Shown here: positions 1-10,062 of the stretch, piece by piece
How positions within the stretch are numbered: position 1 is the stretch's first letter
How the letters are laid out: each line of letters begins with the position of its first letter
NCBI RefSeq assembly: GCF_025993685.1
Contig: NZ_DAJPEN010000001.1
Coordinates: forward strand, 3,224,001 to 3,288,000
Length of the DNA stretch: 64,000 nt
Reading direction: 5' to 3'
Source of the DNA: Bacteroides mediterraneensis
GTDB taxonomy: Bacteria; Bacteroidota; Bacteroidia; Bacteroidales; Bacteroidaceae
Program-made: the position numbers and the translations under genes
The notes under the pieces: model-generated
Told to the model about the DNA's origin: nothing
Seen by the model: the letters and a program-made list of their open reading frames with translations, nothing else
Database searches by the model: none

Positions 1-3000
1 TGGAGCCAAGGACTCTACCGCTATGACCCTATGCGACAACAACTTTACACTTATCATAATGTATGTCCCAGCAATTCCGCACATGTCATTTTTCAGGATA
101 AGAATGAAAATATATGGATTGGGACATGGAGGTATGGCCTATTAAAAATGCAGAATCCATACGACATGCAACACTATGGATTTATCCGATACACCCATGA
201 TACAAATAACCCATCGAGCATTGCAGATAATATTATCTATGCCATCACTCAAGACAAAAACACCGGAAAAATCTGGATTGGCTCTCGAAGTGCACTCAGC
301 ATCATGGAATCTGAAAACGGAACATTTACCAATTATTATCCGAGCGACAAAAGCGGACATCTCCCTTTTAATGAAGTGGATGCATTACTATCCAGCACTG
401 ACGGCTTGATGTGGGTAGGAATGCTTGGAGGAGGAATCCGTGTAGCCAACACCAATACCCGGAAATTCAACCTGAATTCGCTGAGAACCATACGCGACAT
501 ATTTCCCAGCGCATCGGTCAGAGCAATCTGCCCTATCGACCATAATTGGATCTGGATAGGCATCATGGGATTTGGATTTGTAAAATACAACATCCGGAGC
601 CAAGAAGTCATTCCCTACAACCAAATGCAAGCATTTAAAGAATTACCTCCCGTATCAACCATCAACGAAATCATTCGTCTCAAAGGTAAAGACGAATATT
701 GCTTCGCCACATGGGATGACGGACTTTGGATTTTTGACGGGAAAAAAGTGCGGGAAATCAACATTGACTCTTATCCACAACTGACGGATGTGTGCATCTA
801 CTCCGTATTTGAGGATAATCACGGAAATATATGGTTGGGAACCCGAAGCGGCATCTTTTTACTCGACATCAAAAGGAAAATGTATGCACTGAACGACTTG
901 ATAGAAAACGGCTCCTATATTCCTCCCAAAGAATCCATATTCCGTTTGCAAGAAGACAAAGACGGCAATATCTGGGCTGCAACTCCTAATTCAGGTATTT
1001 GGAAAATCACTCCCAAGAACCATAAATTCGTCACCAAACAATACAGCATCAACCTCGGGAATGCAGAAGCTGTGGGTGCCATGACACTGTATATTGACAG
1101 CGAGAATACCATTTGGGCAGGTACAAATGGGAAAGGACTAAATGTTTACAATCCTCACAAAGATTGTTTTCAGAATGCATTACCCAATGCAATGAAAAAG
1201 GGGGAAGTGGTATCTTGCATACTCGAAGACAACCAGAAAGGACTATGGGTTACCATGACCTCTGAAATGATTCATATTGATAAAACGAAAAAAGGAAACA
1301 ACATACAGGCATTCACCACCGAAGACGGACTGCAAGATTACATATTCAACCGGAACGCCTGTGCCAAAGGACAAGACGGCAAACTGTATTTCGGCGGGGT
1401 ACACGGCATAAACAGTTTCTTTCCGGAAGAAATCAATTATGATACAGTTTCATATCCTGTAGTATTAACCGACTTGAAAATCTACAACACCTCCATTTCA
1501 CACATGGCAGACACGGAACTGCAAAAAATAATGGATTCATCCCTGGAATATACACAACATATAACTCTCTCATACAAACAAAATAATTTCAGTATCGGAT
1601 TCTCGGCATTAAACTATATCAACCCTCTACTGAATAAATATGAATACAAGCTGGAAGGATATGATAATCAATGGATTTCCACGGAAGGTTACCAGCCTGC
1701 CGCATTCTATAACAATCTTCCTGCAGGTACTTATACCTTTTCTGTAAAAGGAAGCAATCCGAATGGATTATGGTCGGACAACATACGTTCTGTAACCCTC
1801 ACAATATTACCTCCTCCCTGGCTAACTTGGTGGGCTTATTGCATTTATGCCATTCTTTTCGCCCTACTGATATGGTACGCTTACAGAATCATACGCAAAA
1901 GAATCCATTTGCAACAAATGGTAGAATGGGCTAATATGCAGCGCCAGAAAAATGAGGAAATCAATCATAGCAAACTGCAATTCTTCACCAATATCACCCA
2001 TGAGCTACTGACTCCCTTATCCATTATATCCGCTTCTATTGATGAAATAAAAATACATTTCCCGGAAACTCGGAACTCACTGCCGGAAATAGAAGACAAC
2101 CTATTGCGGTTGAAGCGATTAATACAGCAGATACTGGAATTCAGAAAAGTGGAAAACGGACGTCAGAAGCTAAAGGTTTCCTACGGTAACCTAACGACTT
2201 TCCTCCAACATTCCGCACAAGCTTTTACCCCATTGGTAAAAAAAAGAAATCTGCACTTTGCCTTTCAAAACATGAATACCGAATACCAAGGTTATTTTGA
2301 CCATGACAAATTAGATAAAATCATTTACAACCTTTTATCTAATGCAGCCAAATATACAACAGAAAATAAGACAATTACGATAGCCCAGGCCTATCAAAGC
2401 GAACAAAAGCTGTTCCAGATAAGCATCAGCAACCCAGGAGAACCGATACCTGAAAATAAACTGAAACATCTGTTTGAAAGATTTTATGAAGGGGAATATC
2501 GTAAATTCCACACCATTGGAACCGGAATCGGACTGTCTTTGACGAAAGATCTTACCCTCTTACATCATGGACAGATTAAAGTGGAGAGCGACAAAGAAAA
2601 AGGAAATACGTTTACTATATTAATTCCCATAAACAAAGACGCTTATAGCAAAGAAGAAATTGATGAAGAAAACGAAAACTATGCGAATGTGGAATCGAAT
2701 ACCCAACAGGAAGAAACCAACTATTTACCTGCAGATACCATCCCGGCATTCCCAGACCATGGTTCCAAGAAAGAAAAGCCTTCCTTATTGCTGGTAGAAG
2801 ACAATGAAGAGCTACGGAATGTCATGCGGCGCATCCTTACAGATTATTTTGACCTTACAGAAGCTTCCTGCGGTGAAACGGCTTTACTTCAACTGGAGGA
2901 CAAGAATATAGATATAATCGTGTCCGACGTCATGATGCCAGGAATGGACGGATTTGAACTATGCAAGAAAGTGAAAGAAAAATTCGAGACAAAACATATT

Positions 3001-3546
3001 CCGGTTATCCTGCTAACTGCCAGAACCAGCGATATCGATAGAATTGAAGGATATGAAGCAGGAGCAGACGGATATATATGCAAACCGCTGAATATTTCAG
3101 TCCTGCTCGCCAAAATAGAGAACCTACTGAAGAAAAGTGAGGCCCACAATGGTGATTCCAGAAAACAACTGATTTTTGAAGCCAAACACGTAGACTATAC
3201 AAGCCAAGATGAAGAATTTCTAAAGAAAGCCATCGAATGTGTGAATGCACATTTGAGCGATGTGGATTTCGATACAGTGACATTTGTCAAGGAAATGCAA
3301 ATGTCCAGAAGTACGTTAAATGAAAAGCTGAAACAACTGACCGATATGACACCTCTTACATTCATATCAAGCATACGCCTGCAGGCTGCATTCCGCCTAC
3401 TGGAAGAAAAGAAAAAAATACGTGTCTCCGAGCTGGCCTATTCTGTAGGTTTCAATGACCCTAAATACTTTAGCCAATGTTTCAAGAAAAAATTTGGATT
3501 TTTACCTAAAGAATATACCACAAACAAGGAAAACGACAAAGAATAA
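1..3546 (+). CDS. Hybrid two-component system sensor/regulator (HTCS), 5' end off the window
   Basis: The reading frame is open from base 1, so the gene begins left of the window; the first in-window ATG at 31 is internal. It senses a glycan fragment in the periplasm and activates the adjacent SusC/SusD genes. In window numbering the order is: repeated two-component propeller motifs (IWIGT, MWVGM, IWLGT, IWAGT) to about residue 500, a Y_Y_Y domain around 540-600, a membrane segment around 608-628, a HisKA domain with the phospho-His in NITHELLTPL near 667, a HATPase with GTGIGLSL, a receiver with Asp in IIVSDVMMPG near 976, and a C-terminal AraC-type HTH from about 1085. This architecture is diagnostic of Bacteroides HTCS proteins. 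The glycan ligand cannot be read from sequence. Confidence 0.95.
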   Translation, partial: WSQGLYRYDPMRQQLYTYHNVCPSNSAHVIFQDKNENIWIGTWRYGLLKMQNPYDMQHYGFIRYTHDTNNPSSIADNIIYAITQDKNTGKIWIGSRSALSIMESENGTFTNYYPSDKSGHLPFNEVDALLSSTDGLMWVGMLGGGIRVANTNTRKFNLNSLRTIRDIFPSASVRAICPIDHNWIWIGIMGFGFVKYNIRSQEVIPYNQMQAFKELPPVSTINEIIRLKGKDEYCFATWDDGLWIFDGKKVREINIDSYPQLTDVCIYSVFEDNHGNIWLGTRSGIFLLDIKRKMYALNDLIENGSYIPPKESIFRLQEDKDGNIWAATPNSGIWKITPKNHKFVTKQYSINLGNAEAVGAMTLYIDSENTIWAGTNGKGLNVYNPHKDCFQNALPNAMKKGEVVSCILEDNQKGLWVTMTSEMIHIDKTKKGNNIQAFTTEDGLQDYIFNRNACAKGQDGKLYFGGVHGINSFFPEEINYDTVSYPVVLTDLKIYNTSISHMADTELQKIMDSSLEYTQHITLSYKQNNFSIGFSALNYINPLLNKYEYKLEGYDNQWISTEGYQPAAFYNNLPAGTYTFSVKGSNPNGLWSDNIRSVTLTILPPPWLTWWAYCIYAILFALLIWYAYRIIRKRIHLQQMVEWANMQRQKNEEINHSKLQFFTNITHELLTPLSIISASIDEIKIHFPETRNSLPEIEDNLLRLKRLIQQILEFRKVENGRQKLKVSYGNLTTFLQHSAQAFTPLVKKRNLHFAFQNMNTEYQGYFDHDKLDKIIYNLLSNAAKYTTENKTITIAQAYQSEQKLFQISISNPGEPIPENKLKHLFERFYEGEYRKFHTIGTGIGLSLTKDLTLLHHGQIKVESDKEKGNTFTILIPINKDAYSKEEIDEENENYANVESNTQQEETNYLPADTIPAFPDHGSKKEKPSLLLVEDNEELRNVMRRILTDYFDLTEASCGETALLQLEDKNIDIIVSDVMMPGMDGFELCKKVKEKFETKHIPVILLTARTSDIDRIEGYEAGADGYICKPLNISVLLAKIENLLKKSEAHNGDSRKQLIFEAKHVDYTSQDEEFLKKAIECVNAHLSDVDFDTVTFVKEMQMSRSTLNEKLKQLTDMTPLTFISSIRLQAAFRLLEEKKKIRVSELAYSVGFNDPKYFSQCFKKKFGFLPKEYTTNKENDKE

Positions 3547-3568
3547 AGAATCAACCCTATCGGGAATG

Positions 3569-3640
3569 GATGAAAAAATAGCAGAAAAGGATGAATTTTT
3601 AGTTTTTATCCTTTTCTGCTATTTTTTCATCGCCACATCG
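3569..3640 (+). terminator. Intrinsic terminator after the HTCS gene
   Basis: A perfect 24-bp inverted repeat (3569-3592 with 3608-3631) with a 15-nt loop. Both arms contain A/T runs, so it can act in either direction. It separates the regulator from the susCD transcript. Confidence 0.85.
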
Positions 3641-3652
3641 TCTTCATAAAAC

Positions 3653-3671
3653 TAACTTTGAGCATGCTCAA
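3653..3671 (+). promoter_or_regulatory. Probable susC promoter -7 box with overlapping palindrome
   Basis: TAACTTTG at 3653-3660 matches the Bacteroides -7 consensus TAnnTTTG and lies about 40 bp before the susC ATG. It runs into a perfect 14-bp palindrome, TTGAGCATGCTCAA (3658-3671). No good TTTG -33 box is seen at the right spacing, which fits an activator-dependent promoter. The operator role of the palindrome is inference. Confidence 0.5.
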
Positions 3672-3701
3672 TCAAAGAAAGCAAACTTAAACATTAATAT
3701 T

Positions 3702-6700
3702 ATGAAACGTAGAAAACTAAATGTAAGTAAAATGTTAGCTTTAGGACTGCTCATATCCTATTCCACTCACATTGAAGCTAACATTGCCAACGAAACGACT
3801 AGCATCCAACAAAACAACACCTACAAAGTTAGCGGAATTGTCACCGATACGAATGGGGAACCTGTAATTGGAGCCAGTATCGTCGAAAAAGGTACATCCA
3901 ATGGAACAATTACAGACCTTGATGGAAAATTCGTTCTTGAAGTCAGTGCAGGAGCCACATTAAACATATCTTACATAGGTTATAAAAGCCAAGAAGCGAA
4001 AGTCGACCGCAATGGATTATCACTCAAGCTTACCTTAAAAGAAGATACTGAAACACTAGACGAAGTCATCGTGGTTGGATACGGAACAGTCCGTAAAGCC
4101 GACTTGGCTGGTTCCGTAGCTGTCATGGACAACAAGTCTTTCAAAGACCAGCCTGTAACCCGAATCTCCGAAGCTCTTCAAGGACGTGTATCCGGCGTAC
4201 AAGTAGAAAACAGTGGAGTTCCGGGCGGAGATATCCGAATCCGTGTACGTGGTGCCAACTCTGTAAACCTTAGCAATGAGCCTCTATATGTAGTAGACGG
4301 AATTGTTCGTGAAGGAGGTTTAAGCGGCCTCAACACTGACGACATCAAATCTATCCAAGTTTTAAAAGATGCCTCTTCTACTGCAATATATGGTTCTCGA
4401 GGTGCCAATGGAGTTGTATTGGTTACAACAAAGACAGGTGTGGCCGGACAAACTCAAATTACATTTGATGCATCAGTAGGAGTATCCAATGTATACAAAC
4501 ACTATGATATGCTCAGCCCGTACGAATATGCTGAAGCATATAATTTCTGGTATCCAGGAAACGGTTACTCTGACAGCGAACTGGAAGCGCTCAAGACAGG
4601 AAAAAAAGGAATCAACTGGCAGGATGAAATGTTCCGGTCCGGCTTGGTACAAAACTACAAACTAGCCCTTTCAGGAGGTAGTGAGAAAACACAGTATTAT
4701 GTTTCTGCCAATTACGTAAACGAACAGGGTGTACTGCGTTATTCTGACAATGAAAGATACTCCGCACGTGTCAACTTAAATTCAGACGTAACAAAATGGC
4801 TGACGGTTACTACCGACATACAATTCACTCATGGTGTAAGAAACGGAAACACCTACATTGCCAGCAAAGGAAATCCTATATTCAACTCGCTGAACTATGA
4901 TCCTACCATGGACATGTTTACTGAAGACGGGAAATATAATGTAGGTAAAAACACAACTGGAGGTAATCCGTTGGCAGCCATCGAAGCCACAGACAATGAA
5001 CTGCGCACTTATGCAGCCACTGGAAATCTGTCATTGCGATTCAAGATTATTGACGGATTGACATTTACAACTACAAATGCATTCGATTATCAGGATAACA
5101 AATCATATTCATTCTCTTCTGCCAAAGCAGGTCCTACAGCCATCAGCAGCATGGGCAATAGTGATGCCTTCCGAATGATGTTGCAATCTACGAACAATTT
5201 CACTTACATGAAAAAATTCGGTAAACATAACCTGACTGCCACAGCTGTCTGGGAAGCCACCTCAACCGAATATCGCAACATGAACATCGGTGGAAATAAT
5301 CTTTCCACGGAAGCTGTAGGGTGGTGGAATGTAAACATGGCAAGCACAAAAACATTAGGTAACAGCTACTCAAGAGAAACCTTACTATCGGGTGTAGGAC
5401 GTGTGATTTATAACTACAACGACCGCTATACCTTAACAGCGACATTCCGTGCAGATGGTTCTTCTAAGTTCAGCAAAGACAAATGGGGATACTTTCCTTC
5501 TATTGCAGCAGCATGGGACATCAGCAACGAACCTTTCCTGAAAGATTTCCACGCAATACAAAACATGAAATTGCGTGCCAGCTATGGTGTGATTGGTAAT
5601 CAAGGCATTGGATCATACTCTACTCTTGGATTGTTAGGGCAAGCTTATACCAACTATGGAACTTCTTCACAACTGTATTATGGTTACTGGCCCACATCAT
5701 TACCAACCCCTGATGTCACTTGGGAAAAGACCAAACAATTTGACTTAGGACTGGAATTTGCCGTATGGAACCAGCGTTTGTCATTCTCATTCGACTATTT
5801 CTACAAACGTACGGTCGACTGCTTGATGCAGGAACCTATTCCAGGTTATAACGGAGGTGGAAACTATCTGGCAAATGTAGGACGAATTGACAATAAAGGT
5901 CTTGATTTCTCTATCAACGCTCATCTAATCCAAACAAAGGACTGGCAATGGAATACAACTTTAACAGGTACATACCTGAAGAATGAAGTAAAAAGCTTAG
6001 GTACCAATGAGTATATTTACGGAAAAACTCCTGCCGATAAAATGGCAGATGAATCTACTATCGTCATGCCGGGATACAGCATTGGTTCTTTCTACGGATA
6101 TATTTGGGAAGGAATCAGTAAAGATGGTAAGAATGTATATGCAGATTTGAACAATAATGGAAGTATTGATGCCGGCGACCGTACTGTAATCGGTAATGCA
6201 AATCCAAACTTCACCTTTGGATGGAACAATACAGTAAACTACAAGAACTGGGATTTAAGCATGTTCCTGACAGGAGCTTTTGGAATGGACCGCCTGAATC
6301 TGGTACGCTATGCCATGTCTACCTCTATCTCAGATGCATCCTTCATCAACACAAAAGAAGCATACGAATACAACTGGGATGTCAATCCGAACAATGCCAA
6401 ATTTGCATCTTTACTGAACGGAGGTACCAACTATGCAAACTCAACTCAATGGGTGGAAAATGCCAGTTATGTACGCTTGGCTAACTTAAGTTTAGGATAT
6501 ACTTTCCCGAAATCTAAAACAAAATTTGCTGATATCCGTTTGTCTGTCAGTTGCCAGAACCTGTTCACCATTACCAAATATAAAGGTATGGATCCTACAG
6601 CCTCAGCCTTTACAGACGATTCTTCAAAGAGTGTGGACGTAAGTAGCGGCGTAGATATAGGTGGTTATCCAACTCCTAGAACTTTCACCTTCGGTGTAAA

Positions 6701-6713
6701 GATGAATTTCTAA
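3702..6713 (+). CDS. susC-like: SusC-type TonB-dependent outer-membrane glycan transporter
   Basis: 1003 aa. Together with its SusD partner it imports oligosaccharides across the outer membrane using TonB energy. A signal peptide (about residues 1-26) is followed by a carboxypeptidase-regulatory-like domain (VSGIVTDTNGEPVIGASI, about 45-120), the family motif EVIVVGYGTVRKADLAGSV, a plug with RIRVRGANS, and a long beta-barrel ending in the aromatic Phe expected for barrel insertion. The length is normal for SusC proteins. The SusD gene starts about 38 bases downstream, so the two form an operon. Transcription is probably controlled by the upstream HTCS. Substrate unknown. Confidence 0.95.
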   Translation: MKRRKLNVSKMLALGLLISYSTHIEANIANETTSIQQNNTYKVSGIVTDTNGEPVIGASIVEKGTSNGTITDLDGKFVLEVSAGATLNISYIGYKSQEAKVDRNGLSLKLTLKEDTETLDEVIVVGYGTVRKADLAGSVAVMDNKSFKDQPVTRISEALQGRVSGVQVENSGVPGGDIRIRVRGANSVNLSNEPLYVVDGIVREGGLSGLNTDDIKSIQVLKDASSTAIYGSRGANGVVLVTTKTGVAGQTQITFDASVGVSNVYKHYDMLSPYEYAEAYNFWYPGNGYSDSELEALKTGKKGINWQDEMFRSGLVQNYKLALSGGSEKTQYYVSANYVNEQGVLRYSDNERYSARVNLNSDVTKWLTVTTDIQFTHGVRNGNTYIASKGNPIFNSLNYDPTMDMFTEDGKYNVGKNTTGGNPLAAIEATDNELRTYAATGNLSLRFKIIDGLTFTTTNAFDYQDNKSYSFSSAKAGPTAISSMGNSDAFRMMLQSTNNFTYMKKFGKHNLTATAVWEATSTEYRNMNIGGNNLSTEAVGWWNVNMASTKTLGNSYSRETLLSGVGRVIYNYNDRYTLTATFRADGSSKFSKDKWGYFPSIAAAWDISNEPFLKDFHAIQNMKLRASYGVIGNQGIGSYSTLGLLGQAYTNYGTSSQLYYGYWPTSLPTPDVTWEKTKQFDLGLEFAVWNQRLSFSFDYFYKRTVDCLMQEPIPGYNGGGNYLANVGRIDNKGLDFSINAHLIQTKDWQWNTTLTGTYLKNEVKSLGTNEYIYGKTPADKMADESTIVMPGYSIGSFYGYIWEGISKDGKNVYADLNNNGSIDAGDRTVIGNANPNFTFGWNNTVNYKNWDLSMFLTGAFGMDRLNLVRYAMSTSISDASFINTKEAYEYNWDVNPNNAKFASLLNGGTNYANSTQWVENASYVRLANLSLGYTFPKSKTKFADIRLSVSCQNLFTITKYKGMDPTASAFTDDSSKSVDVSSGVDIGGYPTPRTFTFGVKMNF

Positions 6714-6751
6714 TATCAACAATGCATAGAACTTTTAATAAATTGATCATT

Positions 6752-8395
6752 ATGAAAACAAAAATATTTATAAGCGCATTAATGGCTTGTGCAATAACCA
6801 TGAGCTCTTGCAGTGACTTCCTGACCGAAGATCCGAAGGGACAAATGGTACCCGAAAATTACTTCACCTCACAGAACGACCTGGATGGTGCCATCAACGT
6901 ACTATATGCCCAAGTACAATATTCCATTAACGGCACACACACTTTATCTCCTAACTGGATGGGCGATGACTTGACCGCACTCACAAGTGGAAATAAAGAT
7001 GTGTATCGGGAATTTGACAGTTACAAAGTAAATGACAACAATGCCGACTCAAAGAGCGCATGGAACACCAACTATGCCATTATAAAGGCAGCGAACTTTA
7101 TCATTAACAATATAGAAAAAGTACCCACAACTGAAGAAGAAATCAACATAGGAAAAGGACAAGCACTCTTTTGGAGAGCCGTAGCTTACTTTAAACTGGT
7201 ACGCTGGTACGGAGAAATTCCTTTGATACTGACTACAGACTTGGATTTTAACGTCGAAAAATCCACGATAGCCCAAGTCTACACTCAAATATGCAACGAT
7301 TTGGAGGAAGCTGAACGTATTTTACCTGATGCCTATACTTCTGCTCCCCGAATTGCAGACGGCCTGAATAACTACATTAATAAAGGAGCAGCACAAGCAG
7401 TATTGGCGGCTGTTTACATGGCACGAGCCGGATATCCGCTAAATGAGACTTCTTACTATACCAAAGCTGCCCAAATGGCTAAAGCTGTGATTGATGGAGC
7501 AACAAGCAATAAATACTATTACAAATTGGAAAACAACTACAAAGACCGGTTCATGTATGTGTCTAACCCCTATTCAAAGGAAGGTGTAGTAGCTGTTAAA
7601 TTCAACAAAGACAATCCATGGGGATGGTCTGGATTAGATTCTTGGAACTCTGTTTGTCAAGCATACGAATCTGTCACCAATGGCGGATGGGGAGATGCCG
7701 TAGGCGAAATCAAATATTGGAAAGAAATGCCGGAAGGACCACGAAAAGATGCTATCTATGGAAGTGATGGAGGTAAAATCTTGGTCGAAAAGAACACCTA
7801 TAAAGATCAAGTGATTGATTGGTACCAGAAGGATAATAATGGTGCATTCATTCTCAGTGAATGTCATCCGATGTTCCGAACCTTACTATATGGAGGAGGT
7901 ACGGATGGTAGTGCAATGAATGACTATAACGACCGGGAATACACCATGAACAACGGTATCTGTAGCCAGACATTATACTTAGTTTCATACAGTGAAGTTC
8001 TGCTATGGTATGCTGAAGCACAAGCCCGCAGTGGTTCTGTCACAGAAGAAGCTAAACAATGTTTACAGGAAGTTCTGGATCGTGCATACGGAGAAGGAGT
8101 GGAAAAAGCGGAAAACTATGCCAATGACCCGACTACATTTGCAAACAAATGCTTGAAGGAACATGGATATGAAGTCACAGGATATTATGTAGCTCTTGTG
8201 GTTCGCGCCAATGACCAACTCCGTATGAATGACCTCAAGAACACATTTGCTTCACGCCAGACCAATACTCCAGTAGAAGTCGCTCCAGGCGTTTCTCTGA
8301 CAGAAGGTGTGGAAGTGACAGGCAGCTGGGATGATTCACGCAACTATGCCACAATTCCTTCATTTGACGCTGATCTGAACGGAAACTTGAAATAA
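6752..8395 (+). CDS. susD-like: SusD/RagB-type surface glycan-binding lipoprotein
   Basis: 547 aa. It caps the SusC channel and binds the glycan at the cell surface. I chose the ATG at 6752 over 6722 because it begins directly with a lipoprotein signal (residues 1-22, lipobox SSCS, Cys about residue 19) and the upstream ten codons spoil it. The acidic residues just after the Cys (DFLTEDPKG) fit the Bacteroides surface-export pattern. TPR-like helical SusD features such as LFWRAVAYFKLVRWYGEIPL and VLLWYAEAQAR are clear. Second gene of the susCD operon; a terminator follows it. Confidence 0.94.
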   Translation: MKTKIFISALMACAITMSSCSDFLTEDPKGQMVPENYFTSQNDLDGAINVLYAQVQYSINGTHTLSPNWMGDDLTALTSGNKDVYREFDSYKVNDNNADSKSAWNTNYAIIKAANFIINNIEKVPTTEEEINIGKGQALFWRAVAYFKLVRWYGEIPLILTTDLDFNVEKSTIAQVYTQICNDLEEAERILPDAYTSAPRIADGLNNYINKGAAQAVLAAVYMARAGYPLNETSYYTKAAQMAKAVIDGATSNKYYYKLENNYKDRFMYVSNPYSKEGVVAVKFNKDNPWGWSGLDSWNSVCQAYESVTNGGWGDAVGEIKYWKEMPEGPRKDAIYGSDGGKILVEKNTYKDQVIDWYQKDNNGAFILSECHPMFRTLLYGGGTDGSAMNDYNDREYTMNNGICSQTLYLVSYSEVLLWYAEAQARSGSVTEEAKQCLQEVLDRAYGEGVEKAENYANDPTTFANKCLKEHGYEVTGYYVALVVRANDQLRMNDLKNTFASRQTNTPVEVAPGVSLTEGVEVTGSWDDSRNYATIPSFDADLNGNLK

Positions 8396-8407
8396 ATTAT
8401 TTTAAAT

Positions 8408-8450
8408 AAAAGTCACAGGAAAGTCATATTTACCTGTGACTTTTCTATTT
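8408..8450 (+). terminator. Intrinsic terminator after susD
   Basis: A 12-bp perfect stem (AAAAGTCACAGG at 8408 with its complement ending at 8444) followed by a T-rich stretch. The downstream beta-helix gene, only about 20 bp further on, therefore depends on readthrough. Confidence 0.85.
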
Positions 8451-8470
8451 TTCCCAATTCAATACCATTC

Positions 8471-9994
8471 ATGAAAAGAATCAAAAACCTATTTATAATC
8501 GCATCCATATATGTAGCCGGATGTACTTCCGCTCCTCCCACATACTATCTGGACGCCACAAATGGAGATGATACAAATTCCGGACTGTCTGCAAATGATG
8601 CCTGGAAAACACTGAAAAGGACAGAAAATCTTTCTATGGAAAAGGGTTCCAAACTATTATTAAAACGTGGTGAAACTTTCAAAGGGGAACTGAAAATAAC
8701 CGGGAACGGAGTTTCTCAAGCCCCTATTTTCATTGACGCTTATGGTGAAGGAAAACAAAACCCACGTATCATAGGGAATGACTCTTCCATGTACGCTGTA
8801 TGCATCTCCAATTCAGATTATCTAACCATCCAAAACCTAGAGATAATCAACACAGGAAAAAAAGCACTGGCCGGACGTACAGGGCTAAAAGTGGAATGCA
8901 TGAATTATGGTGTATCACATAACATTAGAATTAACAATATTACTGTACGGGATGTCAACGGCTCTCTTGTCAAAGAAGAAGGAGGCGGTAGTGGAATTCT
9001 GATTGTCAACGGAGGTGACAGCATCCGTTCACGTTTTGACAGCCTGACAATTGAAAACTGTCATATCTTGCGCTGTGCACGCAATGCCATAATCTGGAAC
9101 GGATATTACGACCGGAAAAACTGGCACCCCAACACACATACAATCGTCAGAAAAAATCTCATCGAAGAAGTTCCTGGTGATGGCATCGTTCCCATTGGAT
9201 GCGACAGCACACTGATTGAATATAATCTTATGTGCGATTCCCCCGATACACTTCCCATGACAGAAGCAGCTGCAGGAATCTGGCCTTGGAGTTGCGACAA
9301 CACCATCATACAATATAATGAAGTGAGCCATCACAAAGCACCTTGGGACGCACAAGGTTTTGATTCTGACTATAATTGTCAAAACACACTCATACAATAT
9401 AACTACAGCCATGACAATTATGGTGGAATGGTTTTGATATGCAATAGCGGAGAAGCCGGAGATTATAGCTGCGGCAATATCGGAAGTATAATCCGATATA
9501 ATATCAGTATCGGCGACGGCATACGTCCCAAAGAGACAAGGCAAGGGATGTTTTCACCCGGTATTCATATTGCCGGCCCAGTGAAACGGACCTTAATCGA
9601 ACGAAATATCGTGCATGCCAATCACAAACCATATAGCGCTACGGACCGGACAATGATTACTTCTGATTCATGGAATGGATATGCTGACAGTACTTGCTTC
9701 CGACAAAATATCTTTTACGCCGCAGAACCCAGCCGTTTTGACCTGACCTCCTCAACTCGAAACATTTTCGAACAAAACGCTTATATCGGCTATTTCAAGA
9801 ACCTGCCGGAGCATACTCCCAATCTCAATGCAGAAAATATTTACAAAGAAAAGATTCTAGATGTATCTGCCGATGGATATGAAGGTTTGTATAGTCTTAT
9901 GGATTCTATGACAATAAAAGGGCACAGCCTCCACTATATAAACCCTGAATTAGCTGAAAGGTTCTTCAATACGATCTTCGTAGAGACTAAATAA
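8471..9994 (+). CDS. Right-handed parallel beta-helix lipoprotein, possible polysaccharide lyase or hydrolase
   Basis: 507 aa with a lipoprotein signal ending AGCTS (Cys about residue 18). The start of the mature protein (YYLDATNGDDTNSGLSANDA) is the usual opening of secreted parallel beta-helix proteins, and the middle carries repeated short beta rungs of the type NTIIQYNEVSHH, NTLIQYNYSHDN and SIIRYNISIGD. Such proteins include pectate-lyase-like and glycoside hydrolase enzymes, but I cannot identify catalytic residues with confidence. Its place directly after susCD suggests it acts on the same glycan. Convergent with the tdh gene. Confidence 0.8.
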   Translation: MKRIKNLFIIASIYVAGCTSAPPTYYLDATNGDDTNSGLSANDAWKTLKRTENLSMEKGSKLLLKRGETFKGELKITGNGVSQAPIFIDAYGEGKQNPRIIGNDSSMYAVCISNSDYLTIQNLEIINTGKKALAGRTGLKVECMNYGVSHNIRINNITVRDVNGSLVKEEGGGSGILIVNGGDSIRSRFDSLTIENCHILRCARNAIIWNGYYDRKNWHPNTHTIVRKNLIEEVPGDGIVPIGCDSTLIEYNLMCDSPDTLPMTEAAAGIWPWSCDNTIIQYNEVSHHKAPWDAQGFDSDYNCQNTLIQYNYSHDNYGGMVLICNSGEAGDYSCGNIGSIIRYNISIGDGIRPKETRQGMFSPGIHIAGPVKRTLIERNIVHANHKPYSATDRTMITSDSWNGYADSTCFRQNIFYAAEPSRFDLTSSTRNIFEQNAYIGYFKNLPEHTPNLNAENIYKEKILDVSADGYEGLYSLMDSMTIKGHSLHYINPELAERFFNTIFVETK

Positions 9995-10002
9995 AAACCA
10001 AA

Positions 10003-10038
10003 TCCCCTCATTCTCCTGATGTCAGAAAAATGAGGGGA
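10003..10038. terminator. Bidirectional terminator between convergent genes
   Basis: Inverted repeat TCCCCTCATT (10003-10012) with AATGAGGGGA (10029-10038), between the convergent beta-helix and tdh genes. AT-rich flanks suit use in both directions. Confidence 0.7.
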
Positions 10039-10062
10039 TAATTGCATTCCAGGCTTTGTGAA

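Noticed and set aside
9029..9544. 171-aa open frame on the minus strand
   Set aside because: Antisense to the beta-helix gene, rich in Ile/Cys with no start signal or family.
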